A DNA stretch of 64,000 nucleotides from BOG-908 sp963850605. Its GTDB lineage: Bacteria > Pseudomonadota > Alphaproteobacteria > Acetobacterales > Acetobacteraceae. A model generated the notes under the pieces. The model worked only from the letters and a program-made list of their open reading frames with translations. It ran no database searches and was not told the origin of the DNA. Shown one piece after another: positions 25,288-34,577 of this stretch (its first letter is position 1; every line of letters starts with the position of its first letter). A program made the translations under genes and the position numbers. The stretch spans positions 434,001 through 498,000 of the forward strand of contig CAWKLX010000002.1 of the NCBI GenBank assembly GCA_963850605.1, read 5' to 3'.

Positions 25288-25328
25288 TTGACATCCCAAA
25301 AGCATAGCGGTCTATATAGCAGGCTATG
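25288..25328 (+). promoter_or_regulatory. Sigma70-type promoter with overlapping inverted repeat, upstream of marR-gnat
   Basis: TTGACA at 25288-25293 is separated by 17 bases from TCTATA at 25311-25316, a near-consensus vegetative promoter. CATAGC (25303-25308) and GCTATG (25323-25328) form an inverted repeat with a 14-base spacer that brackets the -10 box. This is the expected place for a MarR-type operator, so the downstream regulator probably represses itself. GGAGGGGGTTA follows as ribosome site for the ATG at 25339. Confidence 0.65.
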
Positions 25329-25338
25329 GAGGGGGTTA

Positions 25339-26301
25339 ATGACCAGCGACGTCTTGAACGAGCGCGGCCACCTGTTTCTCGGAAGCCGCCTGAAGCGCTT
25401 GGCGGAACGCATGCAGGGCGACGTCGTAGTGGTGGCGGAACGAGCGGGGCTGGCCATACAGCCGGGCCAGTATCCGCTTTTGGCCACGCTGGACCGCTAC
25501 GGGCCGCACACGGTGGGAGAACTGACCCAGGCATTGGCGCTGAGCCAGCCAAGTGTGACGCGCAGCGTGGCGGGACTGGCCGAAATGGGCCTTGTTGCCG
25601 TCAGCCGGGTGCATCGCGACCAACGCCAAAAAACCGTGTCGCTGACCGAGGCGGGAATGGCGGCGGTCGAAAAATCCAAGCTGATGGTATGGCCGCGAAT
25701 CGAGGCGGCGGTAGCCAGGATGACGGACGGCTTGTCCGGGTCACTGCTGGACCAGATCGCGGCGCTTGAAGGGAAGCTGGCCGAGAAGCCGTTGCACGAG
25801 CGGGCGTTGGCAGCCGCCGGCGCCGGCCTGTCGATACGCGAGTTCTCCGACGACCTGGCCCACGCCTTTCGCGACATCAACGCGGAATGGATCGGCGCCA
25901 TGTATCGCATCGAACCCACCGACCAGGACGTGCTGGACAACCCGCGGGCGCGCATCGTGGACCCCGGCGGGGCGATCCTGTTCGTGGAGGCCGAAGGCGT
26001 GGGTATCGTGGGCACCTGCGCGTTGCAGAAAACCGGCGAGCGGTCGTTCGAGCTGACCAAGATGGGTGTGCGCGCCTCCGCCCGCGGCTGCAAGGCGGGC
26101 GAGTTCCTGCTGCACGCGGTGATCGCGCGCGCGATGCACATGGATGCCGATCCGCTGTATCTGCTCAGCAACCGCAAATCGGCCGCCGCGATCCATCTGT
26201 ATGAAAAGCTGGGTTTCATGCACGACGACGATATCATGAACGCGTATGGCGCGCGTTATGCGCGTTGCGATGTGGCGATGCGCTACCGTCCGCAGCGCTG
26301 A
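25339..26301 (+). CDS. MarR-family regulator fused to a GNAT acetyltransferase
   Basis: 320 residues. The first 140 are a winged-helix MarR domain: QYPLLATLDRYGPHTVGELT, ALSQPSVTRSVAGLAEMGLV (recognition helix) and VHRDQRQKTVSLTEAGM (wing). The C-terminal 150 residues form a GNAT domain: GAILFVEAEGVGIVGTCAL, FELTKMGVRASARGCKAGEF with an acetyl-CoA-loop-like R-x-x-x-x-G, and LSNRKSAAAIHLYEKLGFM. The fusion pairs DNA binding with an acetyltransferase or acyl-CoA sensor. The ATG at 25339 has an excellent GGAGG site. It is 24 bases upstream of a CoA-transferase, so an acyl-CoA ligand is plausible. Confidence 0.88.
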   Translation: MTSDVLNERGHLFLGSRLKRLAERMQGDVVVVAERAGLAIQPGQYPLLATLDRYGPHTVGELTQALALSQPSVTRSVAGLAEMGLVAVSRVHRDQRQKTVSLTEAGMAAVEKSKLMVWPRIEAAVARMTDGLSGSLLDQIAALEGKLAEKPLHERALAAAGAGLSIREFSDDLAHAFRDINAEWIGAMYRIEPTDQDVLDNPRARIVDPGGAILFVEAEGVGIVGTCALQKTGERSFELTKMGVRASARGCKAGEFLLHAVIARAMHMDADPLYLLSNRKSAAAIHLYEKLGFMHDDDIMNAYGARYARCDVAMRYRPQR

Positions 26302-26325
26302 GCGGACACCGTCGGGAGGTTTGCA

Positions 26326-27645
26326 ATGCCGGCGAACGCCGCGCTGTATCGCCAAAAGCTGACCACGCCGGCGCAGGCGGTTTCGCTGATCCCGTCCGGC
26401 GCCAGGATCGCCATGGGATTGGGCGTCTCGCAACCGCCACGACTGCTCGGGGCGCTGGCCGATCGTGCCGCCACGGGAGAGGTCGATGGCGTAACAATGT
26501 ATTACCTGCTGTCCACGGCGGTTGCTGGTCAAACGGTGCTGCGCCCCGAACTCCGCGCCCGCATCACGCCCATCAGCCTGTTTCACGGCCCAAACGAACG
26601 CGCGCTGGACAGGCAGGGCGCCGCGCTCGGCCTGCCGCCGATCGATCTGCTGCCGACCGCCTTCAGCCAGGCGCCGCGCGTGCTGACGCGGCATGTGGGC
26701 GTGGACACGTTGTTGACCACGGTAGCGCCGATGGAGAGCGGACGCTTCAGCCTTGGCACCAACACCGATTACGCGCTCGCCGCCTCCAGAACCGCGCAGC
26801 GTGTTATCCTGGAGGTCAACCCGAACATGCCGCGCGTGGCCGGCGATTGCACGATCCCCATCGAAGCGGTGAGCGCGCTTGTCGAGAGTGATACCCCGCT
26901 GATCGAGGTTCCAGCCTCTGCCCCGCGCGCTCAGGACGAGGCCATCGGAAAGATAATCGCGGGCCTGGCACGCGATGGCGATTGCCTGCAGATGGGGATC
27001 GGCGCCGTGCAGGACGTGGTCTGCGCCGCGCTGCGACACCACCGGCACATGGGCATCCATACCGAGTTGATGACGCCAGGCCTGGCCGAGCTTGTGCAAG
27101 ACGGCGTGGTCGATAACAGCCGCAAGACGCTGCACCACGGCCGCACCATATTCACCTTCGCCATGGGCGACCGCGCGCTCTACGATTTTCTGAACACTAA
27201 TCCGCAGGTGGAGGCGTATCCGGTCGATTACGTGAACGATGCCGCTATCATCGAGCGCAACGCCAACATGCTGTCGGTGAACGCCACATTGCAGATCGAC
27301 CTGCACGGCGCATGCAACTCGGAATGCGTGGACTGGCAACAGTACAGCGCCGCCGGCGGCCAGCTCGACTTCGTGCGCGGCGCGTCGAGCGCGTCGGGCG
27401 GCCGCTCCATCATCGCCTGCCACGCCACGGCGGCGCGCGGCACCGTCTCACGCATCGTGCCACGCCTGGACGGGCCGGTGACCACGCCGCGCAACGACAC
27501 CCAGATCGTGGTCACCGAGTACGGCTGGGCCGATCTGCGTGGCAAGACTCTCGCCGAACGGGCGCGCGCGCTGATCGGCCTGGCGCATCCGGACTTTCGC
27601 GAGGGGTTGGAACGCGCGGCCTGGCAGCAACGCATGCTCGCGTGA
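26326..27645 (+). CDS. Acetyl-CoA hydrolase/CoA-transferase family protein
   Basis: 439 residues of the two-domain CoA-transferase I fold (4-hydroxybutyrate CoA-transferase-like). Visible are the N-terminal LIPSGARIAMGLGVSQPPRL, LQMGIGAVQDVVCAAL, the MGIHTELMTPGLAELVQDG segment whose Glu is the expected catalytic residue, and CVDWQQYSAAGGQLDFVRGA near the C-terminus. It moves CoA between short acyl groups or hydrolyses acetyl-CoA. It follows the MarR-GNAT gene by 24 bases with a GGGAGG ribosome site, suggesting an operon. The exact substrate is not readable. Confidence 0.9.
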   Translation: MPANAALYRQKLTTPAQAVSLIPSGARIAMGLGVSQPPRLLGALADRAATGEVDGVTMYYLLSTAVAGQTVLRPELRARITPISLFHGPNERALDRQGAALGLPPIDLLPTAFSQAPRVLTRHVGVDTLLTTVAPMESGRFSLGTNTDYALAASRTAQRVILEVNPNMPRVAGDCTIPIEAVSALVESDTPLIEVPASAPRAQDEAIGKIIAGLARDGDCLQMGIGAVQDVVCAALRHHRHMGIHTELMTPGLAELVQDGVVDNSRKTLHHGRTIFTFAMGDRALYDFLNTNPQVEAYPVDYVNDAAIIERNANMLSVNATLQIDLHGACNSECVDWQQYSAAGGQLDFVRGASSASGGRSIIACHATAARGTVSRIVPRLDGPVTTPRNDTQIVVTEYGWADLRGKTLAERARALIGLAHPDFREGLERAAWQQRMLA

Positions 27646-27689
27646 TCAAGCTTTTCTTCCGCCCCATCATCGCCTAGCTTCCACCACAG

Positions 27690-27862
27690 ACAACGGTGTT
27701 CGGGAACGCGGTGCGATGCCGCGGCTGCCCCCGCAACTGTAAGCGGCTTCGTGTCCGCCCCAAAGGCCATTGCCGCAGCATCGCGGTGAGAAGGCGGGGC
27801 GGATCGGTCTCGCAAGAGGCCGGGCCGCGAGCCAGGAGACCGGCCGGTGTCGAGAGTGCGCG
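27690..27862 (+). promoter_or_regulatory. Cobalamin riboswitch
   Basis: The leader of the TonB receptor carries the cobalamin aptamer landmarks in order: GGGAACGCGGTGC, then GCTGCCCCCGCAACTGTAAG (core), and the B12 box GCCGCGAGCCAGGAGACC followed by GGCCGG. About 110 bases separate it from the btuB start. High adenosylcobalamin should lower expression of the receptor. Confidence 0.95.
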
Positions 27863-27973
27863 CGCGCGTCGGGCGGGGTGTACCGAAGCAGTGGGGAAGA
27901 CCCGCATGCGGCAATCGCCGTGTAGCGGGCCGTTCGCGAAAGACTTCGTGGCGGCCACTGGAGTCGTGTGCCC

Positions 27974-29980
27974 ATGCGCCTGCTCATCCTGGCGATTGCC
28001 GCCACAGCCTCGCCCTGCGTTGTCCACGCGCAGGCAAATCCGGACTTACCCGAGAACATCACCGTCACGGCCACGCGTGTGCCGACCACGGTCGAAAACC
28101 TGCCGGCCGGCGTCACGGTCATCGACAGGAAGACGATCGAGGAGCGCGGCTACCTCTCGCTCGTGGACGCACTGCAGGCCGTGCCCGGCCTGCGCGTGGT
28201 GCAGAGCGGCGGCCCTGGCAGCCAGGCCAGCGTCTTTGTCCGCGGCACCAATAGCAACCACGTGCTGGTGCTGATCGATGGCGTGCCCATCAACGATCCG
28301 GGCGATCCGGGCGGCGCCTTCAATTTCGGCGTGGACACGCTGGCCGATGTGGAGCGGATCGAGATCGTGCGCGGCCCGATCTCCAGCCTGTACGGCACGG
28401 GCGCCATCGGCGGCGTCATCAACCTGATTACGCGCCACGGCCGGGGTGCGCCGCACGGCCATCTGACGCTCGCCGCCGGTGCGCCACGCGCCGGGCTGGC
28501 GCAGGGCGATGTGTCCGGCGGCTTCGGCATCTACGATTACGCCGCCCAACTGCAGGGCCTGTCCGAATACGGGTTCGACCAGACGCCGAAGCGCCAGACG
28601 GTGTACACCGGCGAACCGGATGGCGACCGCAGCAAGCTGGCACAGCTCGAATTGGGCGTCACGCCTATGCCGGACACACGGTTCTCCGTCCTGCTGCGCG
28701 CACGCGACGCGAAATACGGCTTCGACGAGGCATATGGCGGCATCACGTACGACGGCGGCAACGCCACAGGATATGATGCCGCGCTGTTCGGGCGCGCCGG
28801 TGTCACCAGCAAATTTCTCGATGGCGCCGGGGACACCAGCCTTTACATAACCCGCTTGCAGACGGACCGCCGCTACACCGTCACGCTCGATGCGGCCGAC
28901 CCGAACCAGGCGGTGGGCGATAGCCGCTATCACGGGCGGCGCACCGACACGCAATGGAACAACACCGTGCACCTGCCGGACGAGGGCGCGTTCACCGCGA
29001 ACAGCGTGACGTTCGGCTTCGAACAGCAATCCGACCAGGCCGATACCAATCTGAACACCCGATCCGTAAGCTTTGGATTTCCGGTCCTCGACCGAGCCAT
29101 CTTGCACGCGCATGACGATGCCGCGGCGGGCTATTTCGGCGCGCAATCCACCGTGCTCGGCCGGCTGGCACTGACCGGCCAGTTGCGCGAGGACGCCACC
29201 ACCGTCGCCGGCGACGCGTTCACCTGGCGCGCCGGCGGCGTGCTCGACCTGCACGAACTATCCTCGCATATCCATGTCTCGTACGGCACCAGCTTCCGCG
29301 CGCCGGCATTGTACGACCGCTACGGCATCGACAGTTTCGGCTATCGCGGCAATCCCCATCTGCGGCCGGAACACGCCCAGGCTTACGAGGCAGGCTGGAC
29401 TTTGGACATTCCCTGGACACGAACCCGTTCGGCGAGCGTGTCGGCCACCTATTTCGACAATCGCATCCGCGACCTGATCGAAACGGCTTATGCGCCCGAT
29501 TTCCTGTCATCCACGCAGATCAACGTCGAGCACGCGCGCGCCCATGGCGTGGAAACCACGCTCACGCTGCGCGCCTCGCTTTGGCTGCAGGCCGACCTCA
29601 CCTACACCTATACCAACTCGCGCTACACCTCCAACTTCGGCACTTCGTTTTCCGCCGGCATGCAGCAACTGCGCCGCCCATATAACCAATGGTCCGGCAA
29701 TGTGCGCCTCACACCCATCCACGGCGTGGTCATCGCGCCCGAACTGCTCTACATCGGCGCGTTCCAGGATTTTCCGGCCGGCAATGACGGCGTCCAAGGT
29801 TTCGCCGTGGGCCGCTCACCCTCGGGGTTGATCTTCAACCTCAACGCCACCTGGCAGGTGACGCGCGCCGTAGAACTGTTCGCCTGGGGCAAGAACCTCG
29901 GCAACTCGCGCTTCGAACCGGTCAGCGGCTACGCAACACCCGGCGCCTCCGTACTGGCCGGCACGCGCCTGTCCTTCTGA
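27974..29980 (+). CDS. btuB: TonB-dependent vitamin B12 receptor
   Basis: 668 residues. A signal peptide (MRLLILAIAATASP, cleavage after VHAQA) is followed by a TonB box ENITVTATRVP, the plug domain with LVDALQAVPGLRVVQSGGPG and RIEIVRGPISSLYGTGAIGG, and a 22-strand-type barrel ending in the aromatic C-terminus GTRLSF needed for BAM recognition. The cobalamin riboswitch identifies the ligand. A GTG six bases upstream is an alternative start. No btuF, btuC or btuD gene is in the window. Confidence 0.92.
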   Translation: MRLLILAIAATASPCVVHAQANPDLPENITVTATRVPTTVENLPAGVTVIDRKTIEERGYLSLVDALQAVPGLRVVQSGGPGSQASVFVRGTNSNHVLVLIDGVPINDPGDPGGAFNFGVDTLADVERIEIVRGPISSLYGTGAIGGVINLITRHGRGAPHGHLTLAAGAPRAGLAQGDVSGGFGIYDYAAQLQGLSEYGFDQTPKRQTVYTGEPDGDRSKLAQLELGVTPMPDTRFSVLLRARDAKYGFDEAYGGITYDGGNATGYDAALFGRAGVTSKFLDGAGDTSLYITRLQTDRRYTVTLDAADPNQAVGDSRYHGRRTDTQWNNTVHLPDEGAFTANSVTFGFEQQSDQADTNLNTRSVSFGFPVLDRAILHAHDDAAAGYFGAQSTVLGRLALTGQLREDATTVAGDAFTWRAGGVLDLHELSSHIHVSYGTSFRAPALYDRYGIDSFGYRGNPHLRPEHAQAYEAGWTLDIPWTRTRSASVSATYFDNRIRDLIETAYAPDFLSSTQINVEHARAHGVETTLTLRASLWLQADLTYTYTNSRYTSNFGTSFSAGMQQLRRPYNQWSGNVRLTPIHGVVIAPELLYIGAFQDFPAGNDGVQGFAVGRSPSGLIFNLNATWQVTRAVELFAWGKNLGNSRFEPVSGYATPGASVLAGTRLSF

Positions 29981-29984
29981 TCGG

Positions 29985-32459
29985 TCAGCCGTCGATGATC
30001 CCGCGTATCTTCTGTGCGAGCGCCACCATGGAAAACGGTTTGGTGATCACCGTCATGCCGGGCTCGAGACCTCCGTTGCCGAGCACGGCGTTCTCCGCGT
30101 AGCCCGTCACGAACAGCACTTTCAACGTCGGCCGGCTCACCCGCGCCGCATCGGCCACCTGGCGGCCGTTCATGCCGCCAGGCAGGCCCACATCGGTGAT
30201 CAGCAGATCGATGCGCTGGTCGGTCTGCAGAATGCGCAGGCCAGCCGGGCCGTCGGGCGCCTCCAAGGCGCGATAACCCGCATCCTCCAGCACCTCGACG
30301 ATCAGCATCCGCACGGTCGGTTCGTCGTCGATCACCAGCACGGTTTCGCCCTGCGCTGGCTCGTCCTGCTCGGGTTTGCCCGTGTGGATCTCCGCCGATG
30401 CCGCCTCCGCCGAGCGTGGCAGATACAGGCAGATGGTCGTGCCATGGCCGGGTTCGGAGGTGATGTGCACCTGGCCGCCGGACTGGCGCACGAAACCGTG
30501 GATCATCGACAGGCCCAAGCCGGTGCCCTGTCCCAGCGGCTTGGTGGTGAAGAACGGGTCGAAGGCACGGCTGACGATATCCGGCGTCATGCCGATGCCG
30601 GTATCGATGACACAGATGGTGATATAGTCGCCTGGCGAGACATCGCGCTCGCGCGCCTCGCGCTCGCCCAGGGTGGTGTTGTCCGTCTCGACCGTGATGC
30701 GGCCGCCATCGGGCATCGCGTCGCGCGCGTTGATCACCAGGTTCAGCAGCGCGTTTTCGAGCTGCGAGGAGTCGACTCTGGTAGGCCACAGATCGTCCGT
30801 GCCGCCGATCTTCAGGTCCAGCTCCGGGCCGATCGCGCGGCGTATCAGATCCTCCATGCCGGCCACCAGCCGGTTCACATCGGTCGGCTTGGGGTCTAAG
30901 GTCTGCCTGCGGGAGAAGGCCAGCAATCGCTGCGTCAATGCCGCCGCTCGCCGCGCCGCGCCCTGCGCTACGTTGATATGGCGCTGGATCTCGGCGATGC
31001 GGTTCTGCGCCAGCCGCGCCTCGGCCAGTTCCAGGCTGCCCGAGATGCCCGCGAGCAAGTTGTTGAAGTCGTGCGCGATGCCGCCGGTCAGCCGGCCGAC
31101 CGCTTCGGTTTTCTGGCTCTGCCGCAGCGCTTCCTGCGCGGCCGCGAGCTCGGCGGCCTGCGCCTTCTCGAATGTCACGTTGCGCGCGCTGCAGTAGAAT
31201 TCATCACCCTCGGGCACGGCAACCCAGGACAGCCATTGGAACGACCCGTCCTGGGCCCGATAACGGTTTTCGAACCCCAGGACGGGTTCCCCCTGCTTCA
31301 TCTTCGCGAAGAGTGCCAGGCTGCCCGGAAGGTCGTCCGGGTGCACGAAAACTTCCCAGGATGCGCCGTGCAGCGCCTCGCTCGGCCACCCCAGCACGCG
31401 TTGCCAGGCCGGGTTGGTTGCCTGGAACCTGCCATCCCGCCCGACGATGCTCAGCAGGTCCGGGCTGACCCGCCATAGCTGCGCCCGCTGGCTGCTGCGT
31501 TCTATCACCTGACGTTCCAGATTGGCGTTCAGGTCGCGTAACTGCCGCTCGCTGCGCGCCAGCGTGTCGGCCGCCTGCTTGCGATGGGTAATGTCACGAT
31601 AGAAAAGGGCCAACCCGTCCGTGGTCGGGTAGGCGTTGACATAGAGCCACGCCTGCCGACCGTCCGGCCAGGTGAAAGAGTGTTCGAGGCTGACCGGCTG
31701 CCCGGTCGCCATGGCGTGCCTATAGAGCTGGCCCAACTCGCTGTGCTCGCTGCCGGGCCAGATGTCCCAATGCGTCCGGCCTACCAAGTCTTCCCGGGCT
31801 ACCCCCTCCATGCGCAAGGTTTGCGCATTGACGGTGACGAGGCGGAAATCGCGGTCGAGCAGCCCGAACGCCTCGCCCATGTTCTCCAGCACGTCGTGTG
31901 CCCGGTCGCGCTCCTGCCGCAGCAGCGCGTAGGCTTCCGCACGCTCCCGCTCGGCGCGCACACGCTCGGTCGTTTCGATGACAATGGCGACGATACCGGC
32001 TGGCCGGCCTGTCTCGTCCAGCACCGGGGAGTAATCCAGGTTCAAGAAAACCTGCTCCGCTGCGCCGGACCGATACAGCGTCAGTTCCTGGTCCTTGTAG
32101 GACAGCTTACCGCCAGCCAGTCCCACGCGCATGACGTTGGCGTTAAACTCGGCCACCTCCGGCCAGCCATCGGCCACGCGCGCACCCAGCGGGTCCGGAT
32201 GGCGGGCGCCGGCGAATTCCGCATAAGCGTCATTGTAGATCATGACACCGTCCGCACCCCACAGCAGTACCATCGGGACCGGCGATTGCAGCAGTAGATC
32301 GACGGTCGTGCGCAGGGTCTGCGGCCATGTGGCGATCGGGCCGATCGGGGTCGCCGCCCAGTCCAGTGTGGCGATCAGGCCGGCCATCTCGCCGCTTCCA
32401 TGCGGGAAATCGCCGGTCCTCAAAATGCCAGGTGCCAGCCGATCGTCGGAAAAATTCAT
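29985..32459 (-). CDS. Hybrid sensor histidine kinase with PAS domains and receiver
   Basis: 824 residues, with no clear membrane segments, so probably a soluble sensor. There are about three PAS-like regions: one with GADGVMIYNDAYAEF, one with LLDRDFRLVTVNAQTL, and one with IVGRDGRFQATNPAWQRVLG. The kinase core follows: GGIAHDFNNLLAGISGSL with the phospho-His, ENALLNLVINARDAMPDGG (N box), CVIDTGIGM and GQGTGLGLSM (G boxes). A C-terminal receiver carries LLITDVGLPGGMNG with the phosphoacceptor Asp. The longer frame upstream to 32777 is a shadow of proA; the ATG at 32459 overlaps the proA stop (ATGA). Confidence 0.88.
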   Translation of the reverse strand: MNFSDDRLAPGILRTGDFPHGSGEMAGLIATLDWAATPIGPIATWPQTLRTTVDLLLQSPVPMVLLWGADGVMIYNDAYAEFAGARHPDPLGARVADGWPEVAEFNANVMRVGLAGGKLSYKDQELTLYRSGAAEQVFLNLDYSPVLDETGRPAGIVAIVIETTERVRAERERAEAYALLRQERDRAHDVLENMGEAFGLLDRDFRLVTVNAQTLRMEGVAREDLVGRTHWDIWPGSEHSELGQLYRHAMATGQPVSLEHSFTWPDGRQAWLYVNAYPTTDGLALFYRDITHRKQAADTLARSERQLRDLNANLERQVIERSSQRAQLWRVSPDLLSIVGRDGRFQATNPAWQRVLGWPSEALHGASWEVFVHPDDLPGSLALFAKMKQGEPVLGFENRYRAQDGSFQWLSWVAVPEGDEFYCSARNVTFEKAQAAELAAAQEALRQSQKTEAVGRLTGGIAHDFNNLLAGISGSLELAEARLAQNRIAEIQRHINVAQGAARRAAALTQRLLAFSRRQTLDPKPTDVNRLVAGMEDLIRRAIGPELDLKIGGTDDLWPTRVDSSQLENALLNLVINARDAMPDGGRITVETDNTTLGEREARERDVSPGDYITICVIDTGIGMTPDIVSRAFDPFFTTKPLGQGTGLGLSMIHGFVRQSGGQVHITSEPGHGTTICLYLPRSAEAASAEIHTGKPEQDEPAQGETVLVIDDEPTVRMLIVEVLEDAGYRALEAPDGPAGLRILQTDQRIDLLITDVGLPGGMNGRQVADAARVSRPTLKVLFVTGYAENAVLGNGGLEPGMTVITKPFSMVALAQKIRGIIDG

Positions 32460-33715
32460 GTCGGGCGAATCTGTCCATCGCCAAACACCTGGTAGCGAAA
32501 ACAGGTGAGCTGCTCCGGTCCCACAGGGCCGCGCGCGTGGATGCGGCCGGTAGCGATGCCGATTTCCGCGCCGAACCCGAACTCGCCGCCATCGCAGAAC
32601 TGGGTGGACGCATTCCACATGGTCACCGCGCTGTCGTTTGCGGCCATGAAGGCGCGCGCTGCGGCTTGGTCCTCGGTGATGATGGCCTCGGTATGGGCGC
32701 TGCCGTGCCGCGCGATATGGGTCAGGGCTGCATCGAGGTTGTCCACGACGGCGACCGACAGCACGCTGTCCAGCCATTCCGTGTCAAAATCCGCGTGCGC
32801 TGCCGTTTCGGCCTGCGGCAGGATCGCGCGGGCGCGCGGCTCGGCGCGCAAGCGGCAGCCAAGGCGGTCGAGGTCGGCCGCGATCAGCGGCAGCAGGGTG
32901 GGCGCGCAGGCCGCGTCGATCAGCAGCGTCTCTGTGGCACCGCAGATGCCGGTACGACGCATTTTGGCGTTGACCACGATTCGGCGCGCCATGTCCGGGT
33001 CGGCGGCGGCGTGCACGTAGGTGTGGCAAAGCCCCTCGGCATGGGCCAGCACAGGCACCCGCGCCTCCGCCAGCACGCGGGTGACCAGCGACTTTCCGCC
33101 GCGCGGGATAAGGAGGTCGATTAGTCCGGAGGCGGCCAGCATCTCGGCCACCATGGCGCGATCCGTGCCCGGAACCATTTGCACGCTGGCTTGCGGCAGG
33201 CCGGCTTGCATCAGACCTTCGATGATGGCGGCGTTGATGACGCGGGCGGTCGCAAAACTTTCGGAGCCGCCGCGCAGGATGACCGCGTTGCCGGATTTAA
33301 CGCAGATGCCGGCCGCATCCGCGCCCACGTTCGGGCGGCTTTCGTAGATCATGCCGATGACGCCGATCGGGGCCGGCACGCGGCGTACCGTCAGGCCGTT
33401 GGGACGTGTCCACTCGGCCAGCGTGCGTGCCAGCGGGTCGGGCAGGGCGGCGATGTCGGACAGGCCCTGTGCCATGGCTTCGATGCGTGCCGGTGTCAGG
33501 GTCAGCCGGTCACGGAAGGCGGCCGCGCCGCGAAAGGCGGCCAGGTCCCCGCGGTTGGCGGCCTCGATCGCGTTGGTCTGGCACCGAATGGAAGCAGCGG
33601 CGGCGCGCAATCCCGCGTCACGGGCGGCGCCATCCAGCCGGGCCAGCCCGCGGGCGGCGTGCCGCGCTTCCTGCGCCAAGGACGCGATGTGTGAGGCGGG
33701 AGCAATCGCGTCCAT
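32456..33715 (-). CDS. proA: Gamma-glutamyl phosphate reductase
   Basis: 419 residues of aldehyde-dehydrogenase fold, making glutamate 5-semialdehyde for proline. PIGVIGMIYESRPNVGADAA, GNAVILRGGSESFATARVIN, LIPRGGKSLV, the catalytic Cys in MRRTGICGATETLLID, and STQFCDGGEFGFGAEIGIAT are family signatures. The start is the ATG giving MDAIAPASHIASL; the long open frame upstream is the shadow of the YceI gene. Its stop overlaps the kinase start, so the two are translationally coupled, an unusual partnership. Confidence 0.95.
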   Translation of the reverse strand: MDAIAPASHIASLAQEARHAARGLARLDGAARDAGLRAAAASIRCQTNAIEAANRGDLAAFRGAAAFRDRLTLTPARIEAMAQGLSDIAALPDPLARTLAEWTRPNGLTVRRVPAPIGVIGMIYESRPNVGADAAGICVKSGNAVILRGGSESFATARVINAAIIEGLMQAGLPQASVQMVPGTDRAMVAEMLAASGLIDLLIPRGGKSLVTRVLAEARVPVLAHAEGLCHTYVHAAADPDMARRIVVNAKMRRTGICGATETLLIDAACAPTLLPLIAADLDRLGCRLRAEPRARAILPQAETAAHADFDTEWLDSVLSVAVVDNLDAALTHIARHGSAHTEAIITEDQAAARAFMAANDSAVTMWNASTQFCDGGEFGFGAEIGIATGRIHARGPVGPEQLTCFRYQVFGDGQIRPT

Positions 33716-33835
33716 ACGGCGCCAGCGTAACGTGTGCCGCTCACCGGGTAAACGCGGGCCGGCGCAGCGTTTCGTTTGCAGTAGGACCAGCCTGCTGGCA
33801 TGACCGGCCCGCCACCCTTCAGAGGACCGCGAGCG

Positions 33836-34462
33836 ATGAAAAAGCCCTATGCCCTGCCGGCGTTGACGGCCGCCGCCCTGCTGCTGCCCGCCTGCGCGCA
33901 GATCCTGCAAGCGGCCTGGTCGCCGCCCAGCCGCGACCCCTCGCATGTCAAAGCCGGCACCTACAAGGTTGAGCCATACCATACGCAGGTGCTGTTCAGC
34001 GTCCTGCATTTCGGGTTCACCAACTACTACGGCAACTTTTCCAACGCTTCCGGCTCGCTGTCGGTAAACCCGAAGAAGATTGGCGACATGTCGGTCTCGA
34101 TCAGCGTTCCGGTCAGCTCGGTGGCCACCACCAGCACGGTGCTGGACGGGGAGTTGCGCGCGGCCGACTGGCTGGATGCGGCGCACTACCCGACCATGGT
34201 GTTCCGCTCGACCAAGGTGACGCAGACCGGCCGGGACACGGCCGACGTGGACGGCATGCTGACCCTGCATGGGGTGACCAAGCCGTTGACCCTGCATGCG
34301 ACGTTCAACGGCTCCGGCGTGAACATGCTGGACCACAAGGAGACGGTGGGCTTCTCGTTGACCGGCAGCCTCAAGCGCAGCGATTTTGGCGTGACCAAAT
34401 ATGTGCCGCTGGTCAGCGATGAGGTGACCCTGATGATCTCAGCCGCGTTCGAAAAGGCTTAA
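33836..34462 (+). CDS. YceI-family lipoprotein
   Basis: 208 residues with a lipoprotein signal: MKKPYALPALTAAALLLPAC, lipobox LPAC. The YceI domain follows with YKVEPYHTQVLFSVLHFGFT, an eight-stranded lipocalin-like barrel, DWLDAAHYPTMVFRS and GMLTLHGVTKPLTLHATF. The family binds isoprenoid or amphiphilic ligands in the periplasm. The ATG at 33836 follows an AGAGGACC site. It is divergent from proA and upstream of degP. Confidence 0.9.
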   Translation: MKKPYALPALTAAALLLPACAQILQAAWSPPSRDPSHVKAGTYKVEPYHTQVLFSVLHFGFTNYYGNFSNASGSLSVNPKKIGDMSVSISVPVSSVATTSTVLDGELRAADWLDAAHYPTMVFRSTKVTQTGRDTADVDGMLTLHGVTKPLTLHATFNGSGVNMLDHKETVGFSLTGSLKRSDFGVTKYVPLVSDEVTLMISAAFEKA

Positions 34463-34464
34463 GC

Positions 34465-34490
34465 GCCGCCCGACGGCGGCGGCGGGCGGC
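34465..34490 (+). terminator. GC-rich inverted repeat after the YceI gene
   Basis: GCCGCCCG and CGGGCGGC flank a 7-base loop, directly after the YceI stop. No U-tract follows, so it may be a pause or mRNA-stabilising hairpin rather than a full terminator. Confidence 0.35.
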
Positions 34491-34577
34491 GGCAACCTTC
34501 CTTTCACCGCCGGACTGCTTACTTGCCGAGCAGGGCCGTGCGTGAACACACTCGCGGCGACACAAGGATTTTCGCCG

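Noticed and set aside
25741..27423. 560-residue open frame on the minus strand
   Set aside because: It is antisense to the MarR-GNAT and CoA-transferase genes; its His/Arg-rich text is typical of antisense frames in GC-rich DNA.
28046..29254. 402-residue open frame antisense to btuB
   Set aside because: The sense strand has a full TonB-receptor with signal peptide, plug and barrel.
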